Positions 45,859 through 55,217 of a stretch of 64,000 nt of DNA are shown piece by piece. The DNA comes from Mobilitalea sibirica (GTDB lineage: Bacteria > Bacillota > Clostridia > Lachnospirales > Lachnospiraceae). The notes beneath the pieces were generated by a model, which saw nothing but the letters and a program-made list of their open reading frames with translations, was not told the origin of the DNA and ran no database searches. How positions within the stretch are numbered: the first letter of the stretch is position 1; each line of letters starts with the position of its first letter. The translations under genes and the position numbers were made by a program. The DNA lies in assembly GCF_015999265.1 (NCBI RefSeq), contig NZ_JAEAGR010000004.1:124001-188000 (forward strand). Direction: 5' to 3'.

Positions 45859-46986
45859 TTATTTTTCAATAATTGTTTCATCAATCGCAACTCCCAGATG
45901 TCTTCCTTCTTTCATGGTATAACCAAGTACGGTATCACCCGGTTCTAATAATACACTGCACTTTACCTCTTCCTTCCCGGATTGAATACGAATATGCCAG
46001 TCATCCTGAACTATAACATTTACTTTGGAGCCGTTTACGGCTACACTTTTGATCAAGAGCAAAGGTCTTCTCTCCATCTTAATTCGGCCCACACTTACCG
46101 CCCTTGCCTCACCGCTTGCGTTCACAGCCAATACCTCATCCCCTGCCCTTAATTCCGATAGATATTTTGTCTGGTTATTCGGACATAATACATAGGAATG
46201 AATCGCTCCGGCATTTACCCGGAAGGGTCTTAGCTCCATATAAGGGAGGAAATGATTTTCCGAACTGACTAAAATACCGCCCGCTGAGGTAGATCCTAAG
46301 ATCATTCCCTCATCCTCCCCTAATTTACTCGTTGTATCAATACAAACTCTGTCACCCATCCCAATATGTTGGATGCTCTCAACTTTTAATTCTTCAATCG
46401 ATAACTTGGTACCTGTCAAACTTTCCACCTTATCCTTTAAGGCTTTTATCTCTTCTGGGTTCGTGCTTTTTAGTAGCACCGCCTGACTTCCCATCTCCAT
46501 AGTCATGGAAGCGACCCACCCGTCTTCACCGGTAGTGATTAATTTGCAGATTGTATTATTGTATTGTTGGGAATATGCGAGAACTAACTCGAGAGGAATA
46601 TTGGTCACAGACTCAAAATGAATTACAATTGTCTTATAGGATTTGCTTAATTGAATTGCTTTTTCCATGCTCTCTTTATCATTGATTGTAATGAAAACCC
46701 CCAGTTCATTCTCCTCGAAGACGGTTTTTATCTTCTTGTCTGAACCATCGAATAAAACAATAACCCTTTGATCCTTATGTTCCGTAATAAATTTCTTAAT
46801 TATATCCTTATTGTCATAATCTGTTTTTATTAACAGCTTGTTATTCTTAGGGATCTTGTCCACTAGCCCGAATTGCTTCTGATCCAGACAAACTCCTGTA
46901 TATCCTGTGTTTAAGGCATAGCTAACCACCTCATAGGCTTTCTTCTCAGAAAGACCGGTTACATCAATCCATAATTCTTTATCCAT
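45859..46986 (-). CDS. Archaeal-type 3-dehydroquinate synthase II homologue (GriH-like)
   Basis: About 375 residues, matching DHQ synthase II along its length: GEDGWVASMTMEMGSQAVLL, GMGDRVCIDTTSKL, and GSTSAGGILV then LRPFRVNAGAIHSYVL. In archaea it converts the ADTH product to dehydroquinate; in Streptomyces, GriH of this family cyclises the GriI product to 3-amino-4-hydroxybenzoate. In a bacterium with a normal shikimate kinase elsewhere (aroK, 10959) the GriH-like role is more likely. Start is uncertain: ATG at 46986 gives the normal N terminus but has no ribosome site, and a strong AAAGGAG lies far upstream (47027-47033). It is 15 bases ahead of the split ligase. Confidence 0.85.
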   Translation of the reverse strand: MDKELWIDVTGLSEKKAYEVVSYALNTGYTGVCLDQKQFGLVDKIPKNNKLLIKTDYDNKDIIKKFITEHKDQRVIVLFDGSDKKIKTVFEENELGVFITINDKESMEKAIQLSKSYKTIVIHFESVTNIPLELVLAYSQQYNNTICKLITTGEDGWVASMTMEMGSQAVLLKSTNPEEIKALKDKVESLTGTKLSIEELKVESIQHIGMGDRVCIDTTSKLGEDEGMILGSTSAGGILVSSENHFLPYMELRPFRVNAGAIHSYVLCPNNQTKYLSELRAGDEVLAVNASGEARAVSVGRIKMERRPLLLIKSVAVNGSKVNVIVQDDWHIRIQSGKEEVKCSVLLEPGDTVLGYTMKEGRHLGVAIDETIIEK

Positions 46987-47206
46987 ACATGATACGCGCA
47001 TAATAAAGTAAGCATATATTATGCATCTCCTTTCCACAGTTTTAATTTATATGGGGATTTTGCTTTTGATGAGATATTATTTTAAATTTAATTGTACTTG
47101 AATTATAAGAACTGCTTTATTATTGATCCGATGATATAAGCATATCTTTGCTTGTGATCTTTTTGAACCTACGGGAACCAATAGAACATAAAAACCGGGT
47201 AAAATC

Positions 47207-48400
47207 TTATATAAAATAACTGGCTTTTCTTAATTCTGTCATTTCTAACAGCTTATCGATGTTTTGAATTTCTTGAGGTTCCACGAATATTACCTTATTG
47301 GGAAATGGAAGATTTAGCTTGATATCGGTTGTAGAACCCTTCGGTTCTCCTTCGATATAGATGAATAACTGATCTTTTTGATTATGCATTTTCCAAAAAA
47401 TGATTTCATTCATATTCTCACAGGTAAATAATGCTTCCTGAAGTTCATACATAGTACAGCTTTGGCTTCCCACCTGAATCAGATCATTGTACCGCCCATG
47501 ATGGATCATGATATCCTCATCGTTTCCACAGGGACAATCGCTTCTTTTGATTTCCACGATATCCCCTGTGTGATATCTGATTAATGGAAAGGCCTCATTG
47601 TTCAACTGGGTTACTACTAAAAAGCCCTTCCCTTCCTTACTCACTGTCTTACCATCTTTGATATCCAACACCTCTAAGTAATAGTCCTTTGAACAGTGTA
47701 AATTACCATTCCCACAGGACACTGCAATATTAGCAGTTTCTGTAGATCCGAAATAATCGTAGACTTTTGCCTTCCATAATTCTTCTATTATTTTTCTTCT
47801 TAGAGGATGAAGCATCTCTCCCCCAACACAGATTGCCCTTATTTTAAAGTCCTGTGATACATCATAACCCAGCCTAACTGCTGTTTTAGCCAGTAATATA
47901 GCTTCCGAGGGATTGCATGCAAGGATGGTAGTCTTTAATCTTTTCATAATCTCAAGTACTCTGGGATATGGAGTTACTGTAGAACCTCTGCTGACCGGAA
48001 TGATCGTTGCCCCCTGTTCAATAAACATCCTTGAAAATATATGAGCCGGCACCGATATCGCATAGGGAAAACGAATTAGACTAATGTCTTCTTTGGTGAT
48101 ATTAAGGTCTTTGTTATAAAGCTGCTTAGCCGAAACTTGCATATCCTTCCTTGAGTACCATACAGGTACGGGCTTACCGGTGGTACCAAAGGATTCATGA
48201 TACTCTTGTATCTCACTCATCGGGACGGACAGCACTTCAAAGGGACTACTGTTTCTCAATTCATCTTTTCGGGTTAATGGGATTTTTTCAAAATCTGATA
48301 TAGAATTGATCTGTTTTGGAATTGCTTTGTTTTGATAAAACGAACTTTTACAGGCGTGACTTAAAGAATGATTTATTCTGTGTAACAACTCATCACACAT
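47207..48400 (-). CDS. PaaK-like adenylating ligase
   Basis: A 397-residue member of the phenylacetate-CoA-ligase-like branch of adenylate-forming enzymes. The P-loop is SFGTTGKPVPVWYS, and YDYFGSTETANIA and LIRYHTGDIVEI are the other core motifs; CPCGNDEDIMIHHGRYND matches the C-terminal junction. It activates a carboxylic acid with ATP, probably the aminohydroxybenzoate or a second aryl acid. It is the first gene of the cluster, behind a consensus promoter (48459-48487). The start follows AAGGTGG. It shares only family-level similarity with the split ligase, so the two may load different acids. Confidence 0.87.
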   Translation of the reverse strand: MCDELLHRINHSLSHACKSSFYQNKAIPKQINSISDFEKIPLTRKDELRNSSPFEVLSVPMSEIQEYHESFGTTGKPVPVWYSRKDMQVSAKQLYNKDLNITKEDISLIRFPYAISVPAHIFSRMFIEQGATIIPVSRGSTVTPYPRVLEIMKRLKTTILACNPSEAILLAKTAVRLGYDVSQDFKIRAICVGGEMLHPLRRKIIEELWKAKVYDYFGSTETANIAVSCGNGNLHCSKDYYLEVLDIKDGKTVSKEGKGFLVVTQLNNEAFPLIRYHTGDIVEIKRSDCPCGNDEDIMIHHGRYNDLIQVGSQSCTMYELQEALFTCENMNEIIFWKMHNQKDQLFIYIEGEPKGSTTDIKLNLPFPNKVIFVEPQEIQNIDKLLEMTELRKASYFI

Positions 48401-48458
48401 GATCCACCTTCTTTCTACATATTTAGGTTTGTCATGACAGGCTTTGTATTTGTTTTAC

Positions 48459-48487
48459 ATTATATGTTAATATTTTACATATGTCAA
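48459..48487 (-). promoter_or_regulatory. Consensus promoter of the biosynthetic cluster
   Basis: TTGACA (48482-48487) and TATAAT (48459-48464) on the minus strand with a 17-base spacer, a full consensus match. The leader contains the palindrome TGTCATGACA (48430-48439), a possible operator. Confidence 0.8.
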
Positions 48488-48540
48488 GAGATTTTTTGGG
48501 CAGTATTTAAAGTTATAAATCTTAGAACAACTCCTAGAGC

Positions 48541-48572
48541 AAAAAAGAACCAAACCCGAAGGTTTGATCCTC
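48541..48572 (-). terminator. Terminator behind the ABC transporter pair
   Basis: On the minus strand CAAACC-TTCG-GGTTTG (48551-48566), a UUCG-type loop, followed by GTTCTTTTTT. It follows the transporter gene ending at 48637 and separates it from the cluster promoter. Confidence 0.75.
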
Positions 48573-48636
48573 TTGATTCATAAACTGTGAATTTCCATAT
48601 CTAAGTATACGGTTCTACCGGAATATAATGATGTAT

Positions 48637-50925
48637 CTAGATAAATGACTTTTTAATTATTCTTGTATAAATGTAGGTAGCCAAAGCTACTGCAATCAAA
48701 AACAATATAGCGCATACCACAAACTGCGGAATCATTAAATACTTCAGGTAATTCAAAACAAGTGTAGTTCTTATGTTATAAAGAATTATAAGTATAATTG
48801 CAATAGAGAACATAGCTGCAAAAGATAACAAAGCAAGTTTGGTAAAAGTTATCAACTGAAACAAGTATGGTTTCATACCAAGCTTGTTTAAGATAAGATA
48901 CTCCTTTTTCCTAATCATGTAAATCATGCAGACGACGAAGACGATTGCCCCAGCTGTAATAAGCAATACAAATAATGACATAGCGATCAACCTTTCCCGA
49001 TTTACATTTAAATCATCTGAGAAATATTTAGCTGACATACGATACGTACTTGCTGCTATATAATCACCGGATTCATTAATTTTTTTAAGTACTCTGTCAA
49101 GATAGGCGTAATCTTCGACGTATATACTCATCTGTCTGCTTCCGGTATCATAAATTGAATAAAATAACTCTTCCGATACATCAATAAAAGGGAAACTGCT
49201 TTCATTGATAAAAACTCTTTCTAAAGTAGCTCCATTGGGAATTACATGGGTAAACACCTCAATGTCCTCATTCGAATTGGTATAATCCTTTTCAATTACA
49301 TTGATATCTATAACTTTACGATCTGAAATCAAATTGCCTAGATCACTATAATATCGGCAAACAAACTGACATTCTCCTTTTGGTATGGCATTTCGAAACA
49401 TAGATAAATATGCCTTTCTGGTAACAACTGTATTCCCGTTTAAATTTCTATCAATTTGCGGGAGTGCACTTGCTATCTGCCCAAAAGTCTGCGTGCTTTC
49501 GTTCCAAAAAAAATGTATCTTGCAATTGGGGCCTTCATAATAAGCGTTCAGCATATCGCAAAAAGCATTGGAAAAGAAAGCCTGACCACTGTTACCTTTA
49601 AGTAATCCTGTTACCTTAAATTTCTGATAATAAAATGTGTCACTACTATCAATGACCAATTTTAAGTAGGAACCATATTCTTTTCCAAGGAGTGTTTCGT
49701 CCTCCGAACAGATTACTATTTCATTTTCTTTCTCGGGCATTTGACCTGCGTATATATCTTCTTCTGACAATGAGGAAGCAGACCTGACATAATTTGTTTC
49801 ATCTAATGGTTTGATTAATCTGCCTGATAAATAATCATATTCATAATCTTCACCTTCTTCCAGATAGTACCTAATGTCTGCTACTGTGTCATACAGGTCG
49901 GTCGTTTCTACATACTTTAAACTTTTAGCCCATTCCAGATCCCGGGAAGATATCTTCTCACCATCCAAGCGGACAACTGCAATACGTTCCATGCTGCTAT
50001 TCTGATAAGCAGATGCCTGAAAGATTTTTGCCGGTGTCTCATCCGAGTTTATGTAATATGTACTATAGAAAAAAATCATAATCAGTCCAGCCATAGCCAG
50101 AAAGAGCAATACTAATATATTCTGGATTGCAGAGGATTTCATATCCCACTTTAATAATGGTAACAACGGTATTTTAAGGCGGTTGGTTGTTATCAAATTC
50201 TTTGGTAAGGTATGAATTCTTATCAACTCCAACAAACATGGTGCAGAATCTTCCTCGACCCTGCCTTTTCTCATCTTAATAATACGAGTAGCATAATCTT
50301 TTGCTTGATCTAAATTATGAGTCACTAGTATAATCAAATGATCGTTAGCGCACTCCCTTAAAAGTTCCATGATTTGCTTACCGTTTTCTGCATCTAGGTT
50401 AGCCGTAGGCTCATCTGCAAGTATTATCTTCGTATCTCTTGCAAGAACCCTTGCGATCCCTACCCGTTGTCTTTGTCCGGCAGAAAGCTTACATACCTTA
50501 ATGTCAGCATGACCTTTCAGTCCAACTTTATGTAAGACTTCTTCTGTTTTTACTTTCGCAGTTTCCAGTTTCTCTCCACTAAGTAATAAGGCACTCATTA
50601 TATTTTCTCTGGCTGTATAGTGTCCTATTAGTTCAAAGTCTTGATAGATAAATCCAATTTGTTTTTTCCTATAATCTTCTCGGTTAGCATCATCTAATTC
50701 TGCAATTTTTTTATTTCCAAAGTAGACAAAACCACTATCCGGGTTCAAATTTCCGCCAATTAAGTTAAGAAGTGTTGTTTTTCCTGATCCACTCTCACCT
50801 ATTATTGCCACCAGTCCGGTAGATGCAAATGTAAGGTCTGTTTTTTCTAAAGCAGGTACTACTTTACCTTCTGCAATATAATATTTTGATACATTTTCTA
50901 ATCTTATTATTGATCCGTTTGTCAT
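48637..50925 (-). CDS. MacB-like fused ATPase-permease, second of a pair
   Basis: A 762-residue protein. The N-terminal 230 residues are a LolD/MacB-type ATPase (Walker [13 protein letters not shown], signature LSAGQRQRVGIARVLA, Walker B IILADEPTANLD). One helix follows (about 265-285), then a large extracytoplasmic region, and three helices of the FtsX/MacB C-terminal type (about 650-760). Note LSAGQ rather than LSGGQ. Such proteins work by mechanotransmission on peptides, antibiotics or lipoproteins rather than by a channel. It follows its partner by 20 bases. Export of the cluster product is possible but not shown. The start follows GAAGGAC. Confidence 0.85.
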   Translation of the reverse strand: MTNGSIIRLENVSKYYIAEGKVVPALEKTDLTFASTGLVAIIGESGSGKTTLLNLIGGNLNPDSGFVYFGNKKIAELDDANREDYRKKQIGFIYQDFELIGHYTARENIMSALLLSGEKLETAKVKTEEVLHKVGLKGHADIKVCKLSAGQRQRVGIARVLARDTKIILADEPTANLDAENGKQIMELLRECANDHLIILVTHNLDQAKDYATRIIKMRKGRVEEDSAPCLLELIRIHTLPKNLITTNRLKIPLLPLLKWDMKSSAIQNILVLLFLAMAGLIMIFFYSTYYINSDETPAKIFQASAYQNSSMERIAVVRLDGEKISSRDLEWAKSLKYVETTDLYDTVADIRYYLEEGEDYEYDYLSGRLIKPLDETNYVRSASSLSEEDIYAGQMPEKENEIVICSEDETLLGKEYGSYLKLVIDSSDTFYYQKFKVTGLLKGNSGQAFFSNAFCDMLNAYYEGPNCKIHFFWNESTQTFGQIASALPQIDRNLNGNTVVTRKAYLSMFRNAIPKGECQFVCRYYSDLGNLISDRKVIDINVIEKDYTNSNEDIEVFTHVIPNGATLERVFINESSFPFIDVSEELFYSIYDTGSRQMSIYVEDYAYLDRVLKKINESGDYIAASTYRMSAKYFSDDLNVNRERLIAMSLFVLLITAGAIVFVVCMIYMIRKKEYLILNKLGMKPYLFQLITFTKLALLSFAAMFSIAIILIILYNIRTTLVLNYLKYLMIPQFVVCAILFLIAVALATYIYTRIIKKSFI

Positions 50926-50944
50926 AATCGTCCTTCAACCTCCA

Positions 50945-53275
50945 TCACTCTACTGTGCCTAGGTCTGTTGGCTTCTTTGAAAGCATTCTCAAAACCGGTA
51001 CAACAGCAGGAAGAAAAGCTGTTAAAAATACCAGTACAAGAACACCGAAAGCAACCCACCACGGATAATTGATCGTATCTTTTATTACGTTAAGTCGTGA
51101 AGCAATGTTTTCTCCAAATATAAAAATAATCCATGTAGGCAAAACTACACCGGTTGCTGTTTGAAGGATTGACCACAGATATGCAAAAAGAATCTGCTTC
51201 CTAAGTATCCCCTGTGTAATATGTATCAGAATAACCCGTTTCCTATTTTCTAAAAAAGCCCCCATCGTAAAGTAAAATAGTAAAATGGATAATATCATGA
51301 TAAAGAAAAATGATATAGCTACATTAATTACAATGGTTTTAAACTTAGCATCATGGGATCTAAGTTGATCTGCTGCCGTAGAGTAAGCTTTTATTCTTAT
51401 ATCCTCTGATTGACTTTCTTCTTTGAATGTATTAACCAGAGATATTACTGCATCCGGATCCTCTGTATAAACCAAAAAACGCCCCACTTCAGAGAGACAA
51501 TTGTTAAGTACTTCTTCATAATCCTCTTCGAACGTTTCTTTCATGTCATTATTTCCATGAATGATCTGTCCCAGAGCTTCTCTCAAGGTACCGTCATTAT
51601 AGGAAAATCTTGTTGTCCATTGTACCAGATATAAGAGCATATATCGGTCCATATAGACAGAGGGTTCACCGGTATCACAGATCCCTGTAATAACCAAAGG
51701 TGTATCAAGATCTTGGGCAGCTACATTACACCCAATAAGATCATCGTAGGAATGGTAAGTACCCCATACTACATCGTTTGCTTCAATAATCCGATCAGCC
51801 AGCCATTTGTCTACGACAATATCATATGCACTATTGGGGCTACTCCCATATAGAATAGCTTCTTCCTCCAACAACTCGGAAGGAACAATGGAATAATCCT
51901 TTAAAGCATTACTATAGGATCTTACCTGAGTGAAATACTTACCACTGAAGGAAAGTTCGATCTGTGGATACAGACGAGGAGGAATAATGAATGGATATCT
52001 TCCATCCGGAACAATCGTATATTCGTTAGCTCTTAATACCTTTAATAATTCTGATGCTTGTTCCTGCATATATACTACCGCATTCGGTTGGCCCCACTCC
52101 AAAGTAACCGTTACATAATGACTATCCTCTGTAATAAAAGTGGTTTTATCTGCCCTGTAAACAGTAAAAAAAACACAGGCTGTCACCGAAATAATAAGAG
52201 TAACCACAATAAATACTAACTTCAGATAGAAATACCGTTTTGATAATCCGGCAAACATTTTATTTGCAAGCTTCTTCACCTTTTGGATATTCGTCCTTTG
52301 GCTGACAGTTAACGGTGGATAATTTACTAGCTCCTTCGCTTCTTCCTCTTCAGGTTTCGGCATCTGTTCTACCAGACGTAATTCTGAATCTTTAGATAAC
52401 AAAACTGCCTGAGTATCTGCAGAAAGTAATTCAATATAATACCGACTTCCGGTCCATACAATACGCATCTGTACCTCATGCTCCGGTGTCCCATAAAAAC
52501 TTAAATCTATCCCCGACCCTTTCAAGGTCTGTTTCTCATAATTTTCGAGGCAAATAAAAGAATCCTCAAGATAGCTACTGTAATTGGTAGACTCATTTGC
52601 TATGTCACTTATAACATTGCCTTTCTCAATTGTTATGATTCGATCAGCGTAACAGGACGCTGCTCTTTGATCATGGGTAACCATTAAAATCAGATGCTCC
52701 TTGGAAAGTTCCTTTAGGAGGTTTAGTACATTTATGGTATTAGCCTCATCAAGATTACCTGTCGGTTCATCAGCAACAATTATCTTCGGACCTTTTACAA
52801 TTACTCGAGCTATAGCAACACGCTGTTTCTGCCCTCCGGAAAGCTGCGAGACAAGCCTGCTTCTTAGGTGCAGGATACCAAGCTTATCCATGACAGAGGA
52901 ACAACGCTCTTTCATTTCGGCTTCAGAAATCTCAAATGGTTTTAAAGCCAATTTAATATTATCTTCAACCGTATTCTCTTCAAGCAACAAATAATTCTGA
53001 AAAATAAAACCAAAATGACTGGCTCTCAGCAATTCGTACTTTGTGGGTGAATATTTATCTAACTGATAATCATCAATAACAATCTGTCCACTATCAAAGT
53101 CATCCATACCACTAATTACATTCAGTAGTGTTGTCTTTCCTGATCCACTTGCTCCAAGAATACAAACCAATCCCGAATCGCCAAAAGATATCGTGGTTTT
53201 GTTAATTGCCTTGATTTCTTTCATTTTACTATTTTTTTTATTAAATGTTTTTTGAAGGTGCTTTACATGAATCAT
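50945..53275 (-). CDS. MacB-like fused ATPase-permease, first of a pair
   Basis: A 776-residue protein with the same layout: N-terminal ATPase ([38 protein letters not shown]), one helix near residue 350, a large external part and C-terminal FtsX-like helices ([18 protein letters not shown] onward). An extra linker of about 110 residues precedes the first helix. It is in one transcription unit with the next gene; the two might form a heterodimer. The promoter is at 53378-53406 and the start follows GGAG. Confidence 0.85.
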   Translation of the reverse strand: MIHVKHLQKTFNKKNSKMKEIKAINKTTISFGDSGLVCILGASGSGKTTLLNVISGMDDFDSGQIVIDDYQLDKYSPTKYELLRASHFGFIFQNYLLLEENTVEDNIKLALKPFEISEAEMKERCSSVMDKLGILHLRSRLVSQLSGGQKQRVAIARVIVKGPKIIVADEPTGNLDEANTINVLNLLKELSKEHLILMVTHDQRAASCYADRIITIEKGNVISDIANESTNYSSYLEDSFICLENYEKQTLKGSGIDLSFYGTPEHEVQMRIVWTGSRYYIELLSADTQAVLLSKDSELRLVEQMPKPEEEEAKELVNYPPLTVSQRTNIQKVKKLANKMFAGLSKRYFYLKLVFIVVTLIISVTACVFFTVYRADKTTFITEDSHYVTVTLEWGQPNAVVYMQEQASELLKVLRANEYTIVPDGRYPFIIPPRLYPQIELSFSGKYFTQVRSYSNALKDYSIVPSELLEEEAILYGSSPNSAYDIVVDKWLADRIIEANDVVWGTYHSYDDLIGCNVAAQDLDTPLVITGICDTGEPSVYMDRYMLLYLVQWTTRFSYNDGTLREALGQIIHGNNDMKETFEEDYEEVLNNCLSEVGRFLVYTEDPDAVISLVNTFKEESQSEDIRIKAYSTAADQLRSHDAKFKTIVINVAISFFFIMILSILLFYFTMGAFLENRKRVILIHITQGILRKQILFAYLWSILQTATGVVLPTWIIFIFGENIASRLNVIKDTINYPWWVAFGVLVLVFLTAFLPAVVPVLRMLSKKPTDLGTVE

Positions 53276-53377
53276 TTTGTTTTTCTCCGTGTTTTTAGAT
53301 TTGAAAGAAATAATGGTATCTCAATAATAATTCATTCTTAAATCCTGATTATGTCACGCAACATACCAATATATTCC

Positions 53378-53406
53378 ATTATATGCTATTATTTATTAAT
53401 TAACAA
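53378..53406 (-). promoter_or_regulatory. Promoter of the ABC transporter pair
   Basis: TTGTTA (53401-53406) and TATAAT (53378-53383) on the minus strand, spacer 17 bases, leader about 100 bases to the start at 53275. Confidence 0.65.
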
Positions 53407-53543
53407 TATAATTTTTCTATAGTTTTATATATTTAATACTAAAAATATTGAAAAAGTTACTTAATAGGAAAGTCAATTTTACATAAAAAATGAGCTGAGT
53501 AAAAGCCCATTTTTAAGCCGGTATATTAGCATATAACCACAAA

Positions 53544-53569
53544 AAAATGAAGTCTTACGACTTCATTTT
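53544..53569. terminator. Terminator-type hairpin downstream of the tRNA
   Basis: A perfect 11-base stem AAAATGAAGTC / GACTTCATTTT with a TTAC loop and A/T runs on both sides, so it could work in either direction. It lies between the tRNA and the transporter promoter. Confidence 0.6.
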
Positions 53570-53596
53570 CTTAGCTGGATAAGCCCAGTTGCAAGC

Positions 53597-53632
53597 AAAA
53601 ACCCTGATCATCATTGGATAATCAGGGTTTTA
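53597..53632 (-). terminator. Rho-independent terminator of tRNA-Gln
   Basis: On the minus strand AAAACCCTGAT pairs with ATCAGGGTTTTT just after the tRNA 3' end. An outer pairing continues it: AGCCCAGTTG (tRNA 3' side) with CAACTGGGCT (53581-53590 complement), so the tRNA acceptor strand has a second partner. Confidence 0.75.
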
Positions 53633-53635
53633 CAA

Positions 53636-53707
53636 CTGGGCTACTAGGATTCGAACCTAGAGATGCTGGAGTCAGAGTCCAGTGCCTTACCGTTTGGCGA
53701 TAGCCCA
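53636..53707 (-). tRNA. tRNA-Gln (anticodon CUG)
   Basis: The minus-strand cloverleaf is complete: acceptor TGGGCTA/TAGCCCA with discriminator G, D-arm GCC...GGC, anticodon stem CTGGA/TCCAG with loop CTCTGAC (anticodon CTG), and T-arm CTAGG-TTCGAAT-CCTAG. CCA is not encoded. It reads CAG codons. Confidence 0.93.
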
Positions 53708-53779
53708 ATCTATAACAATTGATTCTGCTTGTCAAATCAACTGTTTTTTTTTGTAGCGCTTTCAGTCGCCACGAATGAT

Positions 53780-53808
53780 ATTATACCCCATAGGGATTCA
53801 TTTTTCAA
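53780..53808 (-). promoter_or_regulatory. Promoter of tRNA-Gln
   Basis: TTGAAA (53803-53808) and TATAAT (53780-53785) on the minus strand, spacer 17, giving a leader of about 65 bases before the tRNA. Confidence 0.6.
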
Positions 53809-53854
53809 GAACTAATTTTATTTTTTTTCATCCATTTTTTTACTTTGTTTTATG

Positions 53855-55036
53855 CTATTCCTCAGCAATAAAACTATTCTCCATAGTAATAATACACTGG
53901 TGTTTTGGATCTCTTTTTCTTACTTCCTCCACAATGGTCTGAAGCAGCTGGTGCTCCTGTTCCTTCGTATAAGAATAAGGTACTACCAAATCAAAGATTA
54001 AATTAATCTGTCGTTCACCGTTCACAATGCGAAAATCATGGATACTTGCTTTCGGTTCTAGGCTCTCTACAATCAAAGTAACCATCTCCCGTTTTGTTAT
54101 GACCATAGTGTTATTAACTTCAATAGGATCCATATGAATCACTAGAAAGATATCCAGTTTCTTAAGTACATCCCTCTCAATACGATCTATGGTTTCATGG
54201 GCTTTCTCAAAATCAATATCATTGGGTACCTCCGCATGGATGGTAGCCATTCGATGGGTCGGACCATAACTGTGGATAATCAGATCATGGGTCCCTACAA
54301 TACCCTCATAGCTTTCCACCAAGTCAGAAATCTTTTTGTATATTTCCCGATCAATCGCCTGTCCAAGTAATGGCTCCAGGGTTTCCTTCGCTATTCGAAA
54401 ACCGGCTATCATAACAAATACGGATACTACAACACCCATATATCCGTCAATCTGCCAACCTACGGTTCCTGCCAGGACGGCTGAGGCTATGGTCGCCGAT
54501 GTTACCATCACATCTCCCAGTGAATCTGCTGCTGTTGCCTTCATCACAGAGGAATTTATCCGGTTACCAAGCTTTCGATTGAACAACATCAACCATAGCT
54601 TGATCAATACCGATAAACAAAGTATCCCAACCAGAATAGGATTGAATTTCACATCTTCAGGGTTTAATATCTTGGAAAAAGAGCTTTGAAACAATGATAA
54701 TCCAACCTGCAATATTAAAAATGCTACTGCAAGGGCAGCGATATATTCAAATCTTCCATGGCCGAAAGGATGCTCCTTATCTGCAGGCCTACTCGCCAGT
54801 TTTACTCCTATATAGCTGATTACCGAGGAGGCAGCATCGGATAGATTATTAAAGGCATCTGCCATAACGGAGATACTATTGATAATCATACCAACTGTGA
54901 TTTTTACACCAAATAATATGACGTTACAAATAATTCCTAAGATACTGGCCAGTATGCCATAGGATGTCCGTACTGCCTGGTCCTCCACCCGATCTTTATT
55001 TTTAATAAATAACTTCACTAAGATTTCAGTTAACAT
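53855..55036 (-). CDS. Cation diffusion facilitator (CDF) transporter
   Basis: A 393-residue membrane protein with about six helices in the N-terminal 220 residues and a soluble C-terminal dimerisation domain. Metal-site segments are NSISVMADAFNNLSDAASS, KEHPFGHGR and ATAADSLGDVMVTSA. It exports divalent metal (Zn2+, Mn2+, Fe2+ or Co2+) in exchange for H+; which one is not clear. It carries an extra C-terminal stretch after about residue 300. The start follows AAAGGAG. Confidence 0.9.
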   Translation of the reverse strand: MLTEILVKLFIKNKDRVEDQAVRTSYGILASILGIICNVILFGVKITVGMIINSISVMADAFNNLSDAASSVISYIGVKLASRPADKEHPFGHGRFEYIAALAVAFLILQVGLSLFQSSFSKILNPEDVKFNPILVGILCLSVLIKLWLMLFNRKLGNRINSSVMKATAADSLGDVMVTSATIASAVLAGTVGWQIDGYMGVVVSVFVMIAGFRIAKETLEPLLGQAIDREIYKKISDLVESYEGIVGTHDLIIHSYGPTHRMATIHAEVPNDIDFEKAHETIDRIERDVLKKLDIFLVIHMDPIEVNNTMVITKREMVTLIVESLEPKASIHDFRIVNGERQINLIFDLVVPYSYTKEQEHQLLQTIVEEVRKRDPKHQCIITMENSFIAEE

Positions 55037-55217
55037 TGCAAACTCCTTTCATAATCCAAATCACCTCTGGTAGATATCGGAATTAAAATAATTTTATCAT
55101 ACGAGAATGAAAAATCAAGGATATATAGGATATCTATCGTAATTCACTTCCTACTTGCATAAAACATAATATATGACTATAATAAGCATCATGATAATCA
55201 GAAAGGAAGGTGACTCT

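Noticed and set aside
53707-53735. TTGACA...TATAGA directly before the tRNA as its promoter
   Set aside because: The -10 would lie one base from the mature tRNA 5' end, which puts the start inside it; the site at 53780-53808 is better.
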